From NCBI RefSeq assembly GCF_026870155.1, contig NZ_CP113975.1:930001-994000 (forward strand): a DNA stretch of 64,000 nt, in the 5' to 3' direction. This document shows, one piece after another, positions 56,576 through 64,000 of this stretch. A program made the position numbers and the translations under genes. Origin of the DNA: Flavobacterium marginilacus (GTDB lineage: Bacteria > Bacteroidota > Bacteroidia > Flavobacteriales > Flavobacteriaceae). The notes under the pieces are model-generated. The model searched no databases. It saw only the letters and a list, made by a program, of their open reading frames with translations, and was not told the DNA's origin. Within the stretch, counting starts at the first letter, position 1, and each line of letters starts with the position of its first letter.

Positions 56576-57694
56576 ATGAAATTAGCTATAATTACTCATG
56601 TAATCCATAAGCATGATCAACATCAGTATTTAGGTTATGCTCCTTATATTCATGAAATGAATATGTGGATTAAAACTATGGATGAAGTGATTGTAGTTGC
56701 TCCATTGAATTATGAAGTACCCACAGCAATTGATTATCCTTATCAGCATTCTAAAATCAAGTTCCTTCAAGTTCCTTCTTTTTCTTTAATTTCAATTCGT
56801 CAGCTTTTTAGAACAATATTACTATTACCTAAACTAATTTGGGTCATTTTTCAAGCCATGTGTGAAGCAGATCATATTCATTTGCGTTGTCCTGGCAATA
56901 TTGGTCTCTTAGGATGTCTGATACAAATTTTGTTCCCTAGTAAAAAAAAAACGGCGAAATATGCAGGAAATTGGGATCCAGAATCTAAACAACCGTGGAG
57001 TTATCGTTTGCAGCAATGGATTTTGACTAATACTTTTTTGACTAGAAATATGCAGGTATTGGTTTATGGAGAATGGAAAAATCAGTCTAAAAATATTGTC
57101 CCATTTTATACTGCAACGTATTCAGCATCAGATAAAAAAATGTTCCAAGAAAAGTCGCTGACTGAATTTATTCATTTTATTTTTGTTGGGACATTGGTAA
57201 AAGGAAAAAATCCACTATATGCAGTACAATTAGTAGAAGAATTATTTAAAAAAGGTCATTTGGTTCATTTAGATTTATACGGTGAAGGAATCGAGCGGGA
57301 GCGCCTAGAACGTTATATACTAGAATCTAATTTGGAGAAAGTGATTGAGTTAAAAGGGAATCAATCCAAGGATATTGTAAAGATAGGATATCAAAACAGC
57401 CATTTTGTTATTTTGCCTTCCAAAAGTGAAGGCTGGCCTAAGGCAATAGCGGAGGGAATGTTTTGGGGGTGTGTTCCAATCGCTACACCAGTATCCTGCG
57501 TGCCTTTTATGTTAGATTTTGGAAATAGGGGATTGCAATTGCAAATGGATTTGAAACATGATGTACAACAATTGGAAGTTTTATTAAAAGATAGATCAGA
57601 CTTTGCAACCAAAGCACGGAAGGCTTATGATTGGTCAACGAAATATACTGTTGATATTTTTGAAACTGAAATAAGAAAGATGTTATTGCTATGA
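56576..57694 (+). CDS. Family 4 glycosyltransferase
   Basis: The 372-residue GT-B protein opens KLAIITHVIHKHDQHQYLGY and has FIFVGTLVKGKNPLYAVQL near 201-219, YGEGIERERLERYI and the donor block KSEGWPKAIAEGMFWGCVPIAT. It overlaps the next GT gene by 4 bases. Its sequence KYAGNWDPESKQPW in the N-terminal domain is a conserved element of this GT4 subgroup. Donor unknown. Confidence 0.88.
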   Translation: MKLAIITHVIHKHDQHQYLGYAPYIHEMNMWIKTMDEVIVVAPLNYEVPTAIDYPYQHSKIKFLQVPSFSLISIRQLFRTILLLPKLIWVIFQAMCEADHIHLRCPGNIGLLGCLIQILFPSKKKTAKYAGNWDPESKQPWSYRLQQWILTNTFLTRNMQVLVYGEWKNQSKNIVPFYTATYSASDKKMFQEKSLTEFIHFIFVGTLVKGKNPLYAVQLVEELFKKGHLVHLDLYGEGIERERLERYILESNLEKVIELKGNQSKDIVKIGYQNSHFVILPSKSEGWPKAIAEGMFWGCVPIATPVSCVPFMLDFGNRGLQLQMDLKHDVQQLEVLLKDRSDFATKARKAYDWSTKYTVDIFETEIRKMLLL

Positions 57695-58764
57695 GAATTA
57701 TTCAATTAATTGATTCATTAGATGCTGGAGGTGCAGAACGTATGGCAGTCAGTTATGCTAATGCCTTGGCTGATATAATTGAATTTTCAGGACTAGTTAC
57801 AACTCGAAAGGAAGGAGCATTGTTACATCAGATTCATCCAAAAGTGTCGTATTTATTTTTAAAAAAAAGTAAAAAAATTGACATTGAAAGTCTTTTAAGA
57901 TTACGATCCTTTGTACTGAAAAATAAGATAACCCATATTCATGCGCATAGTACTTCTTTTTTCTTAGCTTTTTTATTAAAATCAATTTTACCCTCTGTAA
58001 AGTTGATTTGGCATTATCATTATGGAAATAATCAAACGTTATCTAAAAATAGAGTTCTGATTTTTAGGATTGTGATGCCTTTTTTTAGCGGAGTAATTGC
58101 CGTTAATCAAAATCTTAAATACTGGATTGAAAATAATTTAAAATCTAAAACAGTTATCTATTTGCCTAATTTTCCAATAAAGGATAATACTGTTGTTAAG
58201 AATACTATTATAAAGGGGATTAAAGGTAAACAGATAGTATCTTTGGCAAATCTTCGAGAAGATAAAAATCATTTTTTGCTGTTGGAAGTGGCTCAGAAAC
58301 TGAAAGAATCTCATTCGGAATGGACATTTCATTTGATTGGAAAAGATTTTGATGATAATTATTCTAAACAAATAAAAAGCCTGATTTTAGATTTTAATCT
58401 GAGTAAGAATGTCTTTTTGTATGGTTCCAAACAAGATGTAGAAAACATACTCAATCAAGCATCTATTGCAATTTTGACCTCACAATCTGAAGGATTGCCA
58501 GTAGCTCTTTTAGAATATGGCCTATATAAAAAAGCAGTCGTTGTTACGAGTGTAGGCGAAATTCCTTCAATTGTAAAAGCGAGACAAAATGGGTTTATAG
58601 TTGATGCAGATAGACCAGATTTGTTTTATAAATATTTGGTAGCTTTAATAGAGAATGATAATATGCGAAAAGACTTTGGTGAAACTCTTTTTAATACAAT
58701 ACAAGCCAATTATACCGCTGAAAGCGTTATGAAAAAATATATAAATTGGCTACAAGCCCATTAA
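57691..58764 (+). CDS. Family 4 glycosyltransferase
   Basis: The 357-residue GT-B protein has QLIDSLDAGGAERMAVSYA near 5-23 (a common GT4 start), IVSLANLREDKNHFLLLEV near 184-202 and QSEGLPVALLEYGLYKKAVVVT as the donor block. It ends one base before the polymerase/ligase gene and overlaps the gene before it by 4 bases. Donor unknown. Confidence 0.9.
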   Translation: MRIIQLIDSLDAGGAERMAVSYANALADIIEFSGLVTTRKEGALLHQIHPKVSYLFLKKSKKIDIESLLRLRSFVLKNKITHIHAHSTSFFLAFLLKSILPSVKLIWHYHYGNNQTLSKNRVLIFRIVMPFFSGVIAVNQNLKYWIENNLKSKTVIYLPNFPIKDNTVVKNTIIKGIKGKQIVSLANLREDKNHFLLLEVAQKLKESHSEWTFHLIGKDFDDNYSKQIKSLILDFNLSKNVFLYGSKQDVENILNQASIAILTSQSEGLPVALLEYGLYKKAVVVTSVGEIPSIVKARQNGFIVDADRPDLFYKYLVALIENDNMRKDFGETLFNTIQANYTAESVMKKYINWLQAH

Positions 58765-58765
58765 T

Positions 58766-60109
58766 ATGAAGAAAGAAGAATTGTATTATATATACTTATT
58801 GTTGTTTCATGCTTTGCTTGGAGTATTGTTATTTGTATTGCCTTTTGTTTCAAAAATATGTACATTAACGATATTTAGTTTTGGAATTTATTATATAGTT
58901 AAGACAAAAAACAAGAATAATGAAGTTCTTATTTTGTCTGCGTATGTAGTAAGCATTGAAGTGCTTTTAAGGATGACTGATGGAATTTTTTTTAATGAAT
59001 TTGGTAAATATGCTATTCTTATTTTTATGTTTTTAGGAATGATTTATTCAGGATTCTCTAAAAATGCATTGTTGTATTGGATGTTTTTACTGTTATTGAT
59101 TCCTAGCGTTATTTTGGCCACACTAACCTTGGATTTTGGAACGGATATCAGAAAGGCAATTGCATTTAATTTATCAGGACCTGTTTGTTTAGCATTTTGT
59201 TCAATATATTCTTATCAAAGGAAAATGTCATTTGACCGGTTAATGGGAGTAGTAACAGCATTTTCTTTACCTTTAGTTGCTGTTGCTGTTTATTTGTTTT
59301 TATATACACCAAGTGTAAGAGCTGTAGTAACAGGGACTCAATCCAATTTTGAAACTTCTGGCGGTTTTGGACCCAATCAAGTATCTACTATATTAGGATT
59401 AGGAGTTTTTATATTTTTTGTGCAGTTGGTTCTGAATTCTAAAAGCAGATTAATACAGCTAATTAATGGGGGATTTGTACTGGTTTTTGCATTTAGAGGG
59501 ATTGTAACTTTTTCTAGGGGTGGGATATTGACGGCAGTAATGATGATTTTTATGTTTTTGACGGTATTGTATTTTCAGGCTAATGGAAAAACAAAACCTA
59601 AAATAGGTATGATAATTATACTGTCATTTGTTGCAGGATTGGGGGTTTGGGGATATAGTTCTCTGCAGACAGGGGGTTTGATTAACAAGCGGTATGCCAA
59701 TCAGGACGCAAGAGGGCGTGAAAAGAAAAGCCAATTGTCTGGTAGAGAAACTCTCATTGCTTCGGAAATGCAGATGTTTTGGGAGAATCCTATTTTAGGA
59801 GTAGGTGTGGGGAGGAATAAAGAAATCAGAGAAAAAGAAACAGGAATTGTATCGGCTTCACACAACGAAATCACTAGAATGCTGGCAGAACATGGTTCTC
59901 TTGGATTGATTGATTTAATTATTTTATTCTGTACTCCTATATTTTTATTTATGTTTAATAGACAGAATATTTTGGCTTTGTCTTTTTTAGTTTTTTGGCT
60001 GTTAACAATTAATCATGCTGCTATGAGATTAGCAGCACCAGCTTTTGTTTATGCACTTTCATTATTAAAAGTTTATACTGTTGAAAAACCTGCTGTATAT
60101 AGGGAATAA
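58766..60109 (+). CDS. O-antigen ligase/polymerase family protein
   Basis: The 447-residue membrane protein has about 11 helices and the Wzy_C/WaaL elements: SGGFGPNQVSTILGLGVF near 196-213, TFSRGGILTAV, a periplasmic loop with SGRETLIASEMQMFWENPILGVGVG and SHNEITRMLAEHGSLGLI. It is the second such protein here (the other at 11272). It either polymerises repeat units or ligates glycan to a carrier. It overlaps the next GT gene by 29 bases. Confidence 0.88.
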   Translation: MKKEELYYIYLLLFHALLGVLLFVLPFVSKICTLTIFSFGIYYIVKTKNKNNEVLILSAYVVSIEVLLRMTDGIFFNEFGKYAILIFMFLGMIYSGFSKNALLYWMFLLLLIPSVILATLTLDFGTDIRKAIAFNLSGPVCLAFCSIYSYQRKMSFDRLMGVVTAFSLPLVAVAVYLFLYTPSVRAVVTGTQSNFETSGGFGPNQVSTILGLGVFIFFVQLVLNSKSRLIQLINGGFVLVFAFRGIVTFSRGGILTAVMMIFMFLTVLYFQANGKTKPKIGMIIILSFVAGLGVWGYSSLQTGGLINKRYANQDARGREKKSQLSGRETLIASEMQMFWENPILGVGVGRNKEIREKETGIVSASHNEITRMLAEHGSLGLIDLIILFCTPIFLFMFNRQNILALSFLVFWLLTINHAAMRLAAPAFVYALSLLKVYTVEKPAVYRE

Positions 60110-61088
60110 ATTATCTAAGCATGGAGTTACTCCTACTACTATTGAAACTCTTGGTCCCCTTTTGGAGCAAGAAGGTTTTAAACTGCGATATAGTTCTTCT
60201 CAGAAAAATCAGGTATTACGATTATTTGCTATGATATGCAGTATATTTCAATATAGAAAAGCTGATTATGTCCTTATTGATACTTATAGCACAACTAATT
60301 TTTGGTATGCTTTTGTCACTTCTCAATTGTGTCGCCTGTTAAAAATTAAATACATTCCTATTTTGCACGGTGGGAACTTAACAGTCCGATTGAGAAAGAA
60401 TCCTAAAATTAGTAAAATGATTTTCAAACATTCCTTTCAGAATGTTGCTCCCTCTCTTTTTTTGCTCCATGAATTCAAAATCAAAGGATATGATAATGTA
60501 ATTCATATTGCAAATGCAATCGAACTGGATAAGTATCCATTTTTAAAACGAGAAAAAGCATCTCCTAATTTACTGTGGGTTCGCTCTTTTGCTAAAATAT
60601 ACAATCCTATAATGGCTGTTGAAGTGTTTGCTTGTTTGAAACAGAAATATCCAGAAGCTACACTCTGTATGGTTGGACCTGAAAAAGATGGCAGCTTGTT
60701 AGAAACAAAAAAAAGAGCCGAAGAACTTAATGTTGAAGTTCTTTTTACAGGCAAATTGTCTAAGCAAGATTGGATTGATGCTTCTAAAAATTATTATGTT
60801 TTTATAAATACAACCCATTTTGACAACATGCCTGTTAGCGTGATAGAAGCAATGTCCTTAGGTTTAGCCGTTGTTTCTACTGATGTTGGAGGTATACCAT
60901 TTTTATTAGAAAACGAAAAAGACTCATTATTGATTCCGGATAAGGATGTTAATAAAATGACTCATGCTATAGTTAGATTAATTCAAGAACCGGCTTTATT
61001 TAGCAAAATTACCTCTGAAGCAAGAAGAGAATCAGAACAATTTGAATGGCAGAAGGTTAAGCAGAAATGGCTGACAATTTTAAAATAA
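60081..61088 (+). CDS. Family 4 glycosyltransferase
   Basis: The 335-residue GT-B protein opens NLLYIGNKLSKHGVTPTTIETL, followed by LWVRSFAKIYNPIMAVEVF near 165-183 and the donor block FDNMPVSVIEAMSLGLAVVSTDVGG. It has to start with TTG at 60081 inside the end of the upstream gene; later ATGs would cut into the fold. It precedes the WcaJ-like gene by about 58 bases. Donor unknown. Confidence 0.87.
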   Translation: MKNLLYIGNKLSKHGVTPTTIETLGPLLEQEGFKLRYSSSQKNQVLRLFAMICSIFQYRKADYVLIDTYSTTNFWYAFVTSQLCRLLKIKYIPILHGGNLTVRLRKNPKISKMIFKHSFQNVAPSLFLLHEFKIKGYDNVIHIANAIELDKYPFLKREKASPNLLWVRSFAKIYNPIMAVEVFACLKQKYPEATLCMVGPEKDGSLLETKKRAEELNVEVLFTGKLSKQDWIDASKNYYVFINTTHFDNMPVSVIEAMSLGLAVVSTDVGGIPFLLENEKDSLLIPDKDVNKMTHAIVRLIQEPALFSKITSEARRESEQFEWQKVKQKWLTILK

Positions 61089-61146
61089 AAAAGGTTTGTT
61101 TTTTATATAATTATTAACTTGCAGCGAAATACAATTCCTGTTGATA

Positions 61147-62541
61147 ATGAATGATTCAAAAAAGATGCATTTTGAAATATCTGAGCGTAAACTGCTTTTA
61201 CGTTTTTTTGATGTAGTATTTGTATTTTTTGGATTATATTGTTTGAGTTTTGTTTCAGACTTTGATTATTTCCAATATTTAGTAACAAATTACTCTTGGA
61301 TTATTGTTTTGGCCGTTTACATTAATGGATTTGGAGGTATTTTTGAAATGTACAACCTTCAGGTAGCAAGCAATAATTTTCAAGTACTGCGAAGTACAAT
61401 TTTGACCACTACTTCTACGGTGTTGTTTTATTTATTAACACCGTTTTTCTCTCCTGAGTTGCCCAAAAACCGCTTGCAGTTACTCTTTTTTTATATTACT
61501 TTTTTTATAGCTTTATATGCATGGAGAATGATTTATCTTCATTTTTTAGCATCTAACAGGTTTGTCCAAAATGCAGTTTTGGTATGTGATAAGGATCAGG
61601 TGAAAGAACTTGTTTCAGGATTAGAAAGCGTCGACCCTCATTATAAAATTATCGGATATATTAATCTTGACAGTGATTCAGCTTCCGATTTTGAAATTCA
61701 ATATGTGAGACATATTGAAATAAAGAACTTAATTTCATTTGTAGCTAAAAATGGTATTTCTGAAATAGTGGTGGCTTCTCAAAAAACAGATGGAATCACT
61801 ACTGATTTATATCATCAGCTGCTTAAACTGCTGGAATCTGGTAAGAGTATTCGAGAATATACACAAGTATATGAAAGTAAAACGCAGCGTATTCCGGTTC
61901 AGTATATTTCTAGGGATTTTTATCGGTTTTTTCCATTTAGCCGCAGTAATCAAAACAAATTATATTTGATGTTTATACGGTTTTTTGAAATTCTTTTGTC
62001 ATTAATCGGATTGAGTTTTGGACTTGTTTTAATTCCAATAATTCTTATTGGTAATGCTTTCTGGAACAAAGGGGACTTGTTTTACACTCAAAAACGAGTA
62101 GGTAAAGATGGTGTTATTTTCAAAATAATTAAATTTAGGACGATGGTCAAGAATGCCGAAAAAGGGGGGGCTGTTTTTGCTAAAGTTAATGATTCCAGAG
62201 TAACTAAATTTGGAAAGTTTTTAAGGAAAACCCGAATAGACGAGTTTCCGCAGTTTATCAATATTTTAAAAGGAGATATGGCTGTGATTGGACCAAGACC
62301 AGAAAGACCAGTATTTGTTAATGAAATTGCTCAAATTATGCCATTCTATGAAACACGTCATATTATTAAGCCAGGACTTACAGGCTGGGCACAGATTAAT
62401 TATCCCTATGGTGTAAACTTAGAGGATAGTCTAATAAAACTGCAGTATGACTTATATTACATCAAACACAGAAGTGTTTATCTGGATTTGAATATTGCTT
62501 TTAAAACCGTTTCAACAGTTTTGTTCTATAGGGGGCAGTAA
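61147..62541 (+). CDS. Exopolysaccharide polyprenyl glycosylphosphotransferase (WcaJ-like)
   Basis: The 464-residue protein has four N-terminal helices (about 15-125), a cytoplasmic nucleotide-binding-like domain and, after a fifth helix near 275-300, the sugar transferase domain with QKRVGKDGVIFKIIKFRTM, FGKFLRKTRIDEFPQFINIL and MAVIGPRPERP. It starts a repeat unit by moving a hexose 1-phosphate onto undecaprenyl phosphate. I take the ATG at 61147 rather than TTG at 61141. It is the last gene of the polysaccharide locus and ends one base before a convergent gene. Confidence 0.93.
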   Translation: MNDSKKMHFEISERKLLLRFFDVVFVFFGLYCLSFVSDFDYFQYLVTNYSWIIVLAVYINGFGGIFEMYNLQVASNNFQVLRSTILTTTSTVLFYLLTPFFSPELPKNRLQLLFFYITFFIALYAWRMIYLHFLASNRFVQNAVLVCDKDQVKELVSGLESVDPHYKIIGYINLDSDSASDFEIQYVRHIEIKNLISFVAKNGISEIVVASQKTDGITTDLYHQLLKLLESGKSIREYTQVYESKTQRIPVQYISRDFYRFFPFSRSNQNKLYLMFIRFFEILLSLIGLSFGLVLIPIILIGNAFWNKGDLFYTQKRVGKDGVIFKIIKFRTMVKNAEKGGAVFAKVNDSRVTKFGKFLRKTRIDEFPQFINILKGDMAVIGPRPERPVFVNEIAQIMPFYETRHIIKPGLTGWAQINYPYGVNLEDSLIKLQYDLYYIKHRSVYLDLNIAFKTVSTVLFYRGQ

Positions 62542-62542
62542 T

Positions 62543-63679
62543 TTAAATAATTATTGGAATACGTTTTTTATTTCTAATAGCAATTCGGGATAGAACAAAT
62601 AAATTGGTCAGTAATATCGGAGAAACAATGAGTAAATGAACTTTTGACAGCATTAATCCGCAATAAACTATTAGAAGCAGAATATTGAAAACAGATAATT
62701 TGTATGTCCATTTTGAGTTTTTTGTTTTCGCAAAATACAGTACGCCCAAAATAAAAGGACTGAATAAAAGGACGTTGTAGTTATATTCTAATTCCTGATG
62801 AAAAGAATAAAAGCCTAAAAAAACAAATAATAAACCCAATAAGGATATTATTGACAAATAAATATAATCAATACTTCTCTTGTTTATCAGAGTTACAAAT
62901 CCTAAAATAAAAAGATAAGTATAACTGTTATTCCACCAGGAAGCTGGAGTTTCTTCTTCAAAATTTAATATTGTTTTGTTCTCTTTGCATAAAGGCTGAT
63001 TTTTATATCGAATGTGTTTTAAACTTTCCTGAAGCTCAAAAGGCAGGAATATTTTTGTTCCCACTTGATCTACTTTTGTCCCAAAAACAATACTCGTTCC
63101 CAGTTTTTCATAAAAATGATTATTGAAATAAGGGAATAAAATTGATCTGTACGTTTGATTAGTCGATGTTTTTTTTGTGATTACATTTCCTTTCAATGTT
63201 TTATTAATCACATCTACTACCTTTGATGTGCAGTTGTTATCAATGAATTTATATTGATATAAACGTTCATCAGAAAGCATTGATTTGGCTAAATTTTCTA
63301 ATAATTCCTGTTTAAGTTCTAAAGGAAGGTTCAATTCCTGTTCGTAAACATCTCTTTTTTCATAATTGTACTGACCAAGAAAATCAACATATCTATTATT
63401 AGTAATAGAATAATCCAAATCTCCTTTTGTGAATTTCAGCACAAAATTTTGGGTATTAAAATCAAAATTCCCGTAATTATAAACGACATCAAAATTATTA
63501 TCCAGATCACTAATTCTTATAGCAGTGTGGCCAAATAAGGAATAGGATTCATTACCAGTACCGCAGGTAAGGATGCTGACATGAGCATTTTTTGACAGCA
63601 AAATATCTTGAGCTGATAAATTATAAACGGAACTCAAAAGAATGCAAACGAATATTTTTTTTAATAAGGGAGCTTTCAT
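62543..63679 (-). CDS. DUF4105 / Lnb-type periplasmic-domain protein
   Basis: The 378-residue protein has a signal peptide (about 1-23), a periplasmic domain with TCGTGNESYSLFGHTAIRI at 38-56 (Cys39, His51) and DNNCTSKVVDVI at 147-158 (Cys150), then four to five C-terminal membrane helices from about 245. This is the DUF4105 family, which as I recall has been linked to lipoprotein N-acylation (Lnb) in Bacteroides; that role is family knowledge and may not hold for this protein. It is convergent with the polysaccharide locus and likely unrelated to it. Confidence 0.85.
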   Translation of the reverse strand: MKAPLLKKIFVCILLSSVYNLSAQDILLSKNAHVSILTCGTGNESYSLFGHTAIRISDLDNNFDVVYNYGNFDFNTQNFVLKFTKGDLDYSITNNRYVDFLGQYNYEKRDVYEQELNLPLELKQELLENLAKSMLSDERLYQYKFIDNNCTSKVVDVINKTLKGNVITKKTSTNQTYRSILFPYFNNHFYEKLGTSIVFGTKVDQVGTKIFLPFELQESLKHIRYKNQPLCKENKTILNFEEETPASWWNNSYTYLFILGFVTLINKRSIDYIYLSIISLLGLLFVFLGFYSFHQELEYNYNVLLFSPFILGVLYFAKTKNSKWTYKLSVFNILLLIVYCGLMLSKVHLLIVSPILLTNLFVLSRIAIRNKKRIPIII

Positions 63680-63730
63680 TTTGCTGTTTTTTAGATATAA
63701 AATAAGAGATAGTTTTTTAAATAATCAAAG

Positions 63731-64000
63731 TTAGTTTCTAAAAAGAGATAAATCAATTTTTAATGAAAAAACATTTGAGTACAATGCAGTACTTTGGTTC
63801 CCTAATGAGGTTAATGCATAATCGATGGCAATTCCTTTGTATTTAAATCCCAAACCGATATTGGGCTGAAATCCTATTTTTTTGCCATTGTCTAATTGTG
63901 TTACCTGCTGGAAATTCCCAACACCCGCTCTTAAAAAGGCAAGATCAGTATATCCAAATTCTAAACCTACAGCAGGATCAATACTTACAAGAGAACTTGA
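63731..64000 (-). CDS. C-terminal end of an outer-membrane beta-barrel protein (PorV/PorQ-like)
   Basis: The last 89 codons of a minus-strand gene that runs off the right edge. The translation alternates short amphipathic strands (GLEFGYTDLAFLRAGVG, then IGLGFKYKGIAIDYALTSLG) and ends with VFSLKIDLSLF and an aromatic-containing last strand, the pattern of PorV/PorQ-type barrels of the type IX secretion system. The stop (63731) is 51 bases upstream of the Lnb-like start, so the two may share a transcript. Family assignment is by eye from a fragment. Confidence 0.55.
   Translation of the reverse strand, partial: SSSLVSIDPAVGLEFGYTDLAFLRAGVGNFQQVTQLDNGKKIGFQPNIGLGFKYKGIAIDYALTSLGNQSTALYSNVFSLKIDLSLFRN

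Noticed and set aside
62543..63679. Lnb-like gene as part of the polysaccharide locus
   Set aside because: It is on the opposite strand, convergent, has lipoprotein-type membrane features and no link to sugar metabolism.
1..64000. CRISPR arrays, tRNA or rRNA genes, integrases or full insertion sequences
   Set aside because: I looked for direct repeats with spacers, cloverleaf-like features and transposase motifs in gene-free stretches and saw none.

Overview
The window reads as one large cell-surface polysaccharide locus of a Flavobacterium-like member of the Bacteroidota. The evidence is the strong A+T bias, almost no intergenic space, few Shine-Dalgarno sites, several TTG starts, and a flanking DUF4105/Lnb protein and PorV/PorQ-like barrel of types common in that phylum. 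Almost every gene is on the plus strand. Identifications come from reading translations and motifs; no database search was possible.

Layout. 1-1874: export/co-polymerase genes (C-terminal end of a Wza-like SLBB protein, then a Wzz-like protein without a kinase domain). 1893-5215: CDP-sugar genes (relic of a ddhD-like reductase, rfbF, rfbG, an SDR and a small cupin). 5221-17639: Wzx flippase, many glycosyltransferases (GTs), a Gmd-like dehydratase, acetyltransferases and a first Wzy. 17727-18660: decayed acyltransferase-3 gene on the minus strand. 18831-26662: a GT2, a WbpV-like reductase, rfbC-rfbD-rfbA (no rfbB), a WbpL/WecA-like and a PglC-like initiating transferase, and a WbpM/CapD-like dehydratase, closed by a clear hairpin terminator. 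27318-34731: Wzm/Wzt ABC exporter, then a cassette for dTDP-4-amino-4,6-dideoxygalactose (WbqC-like, methyltransferase, NeuD/PglD-like acetyltransferase, beta-propeller protein, RffA, WecF-like transferase). 34754-47604: GTs, a GT-acetyltransferase fusion, a 168-bp inverted-repeat element, and a cupin-methyltransferase-perosamine synthase-like cassette. 47597-50440: neuA-neuB-neuC for a nonulosonic acid. 50591-62541: MBOAT/SGNH O-acylation pair, GTs, a second O-antigen ligase/polymerase and a WcaJ-like initiating transferase. 62543-64000: convergent genes on the minus strand, outside the sugar locus (Lnb-like protein and the end of a beta-barrel protein).

How the genes work together. Nucleotide sugars made here or partly here are a CDP-6-deoxyhexose, dTDP-sugars (rhamnose and Fuc4NAc; the dTDP-glucose 4,6-dehydratase must lie elsewhere), a GDP-6-deoxymannose derivative, UDP-QuiNAc/FucNAc and a CMP-nonulosonate. 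GTs join them on undecaprenyl phosphate primed by up to three different transferases. Both a Wzx/Wzy route and a Wzm/Wzt route are encoded, so the locus probably makes more than one glycan or is a mosaic of two loci.

Most interesting points: the ddhD relic and the substituted end of the CDP-dideoxysugar pathway, the Fuc4NAc cassette with an unexplained beta-propeller protein, the GT-acetyltransferase fusion beside separate relatives of both halves, the decayed acyltransferase, and the inverted-repeat element.
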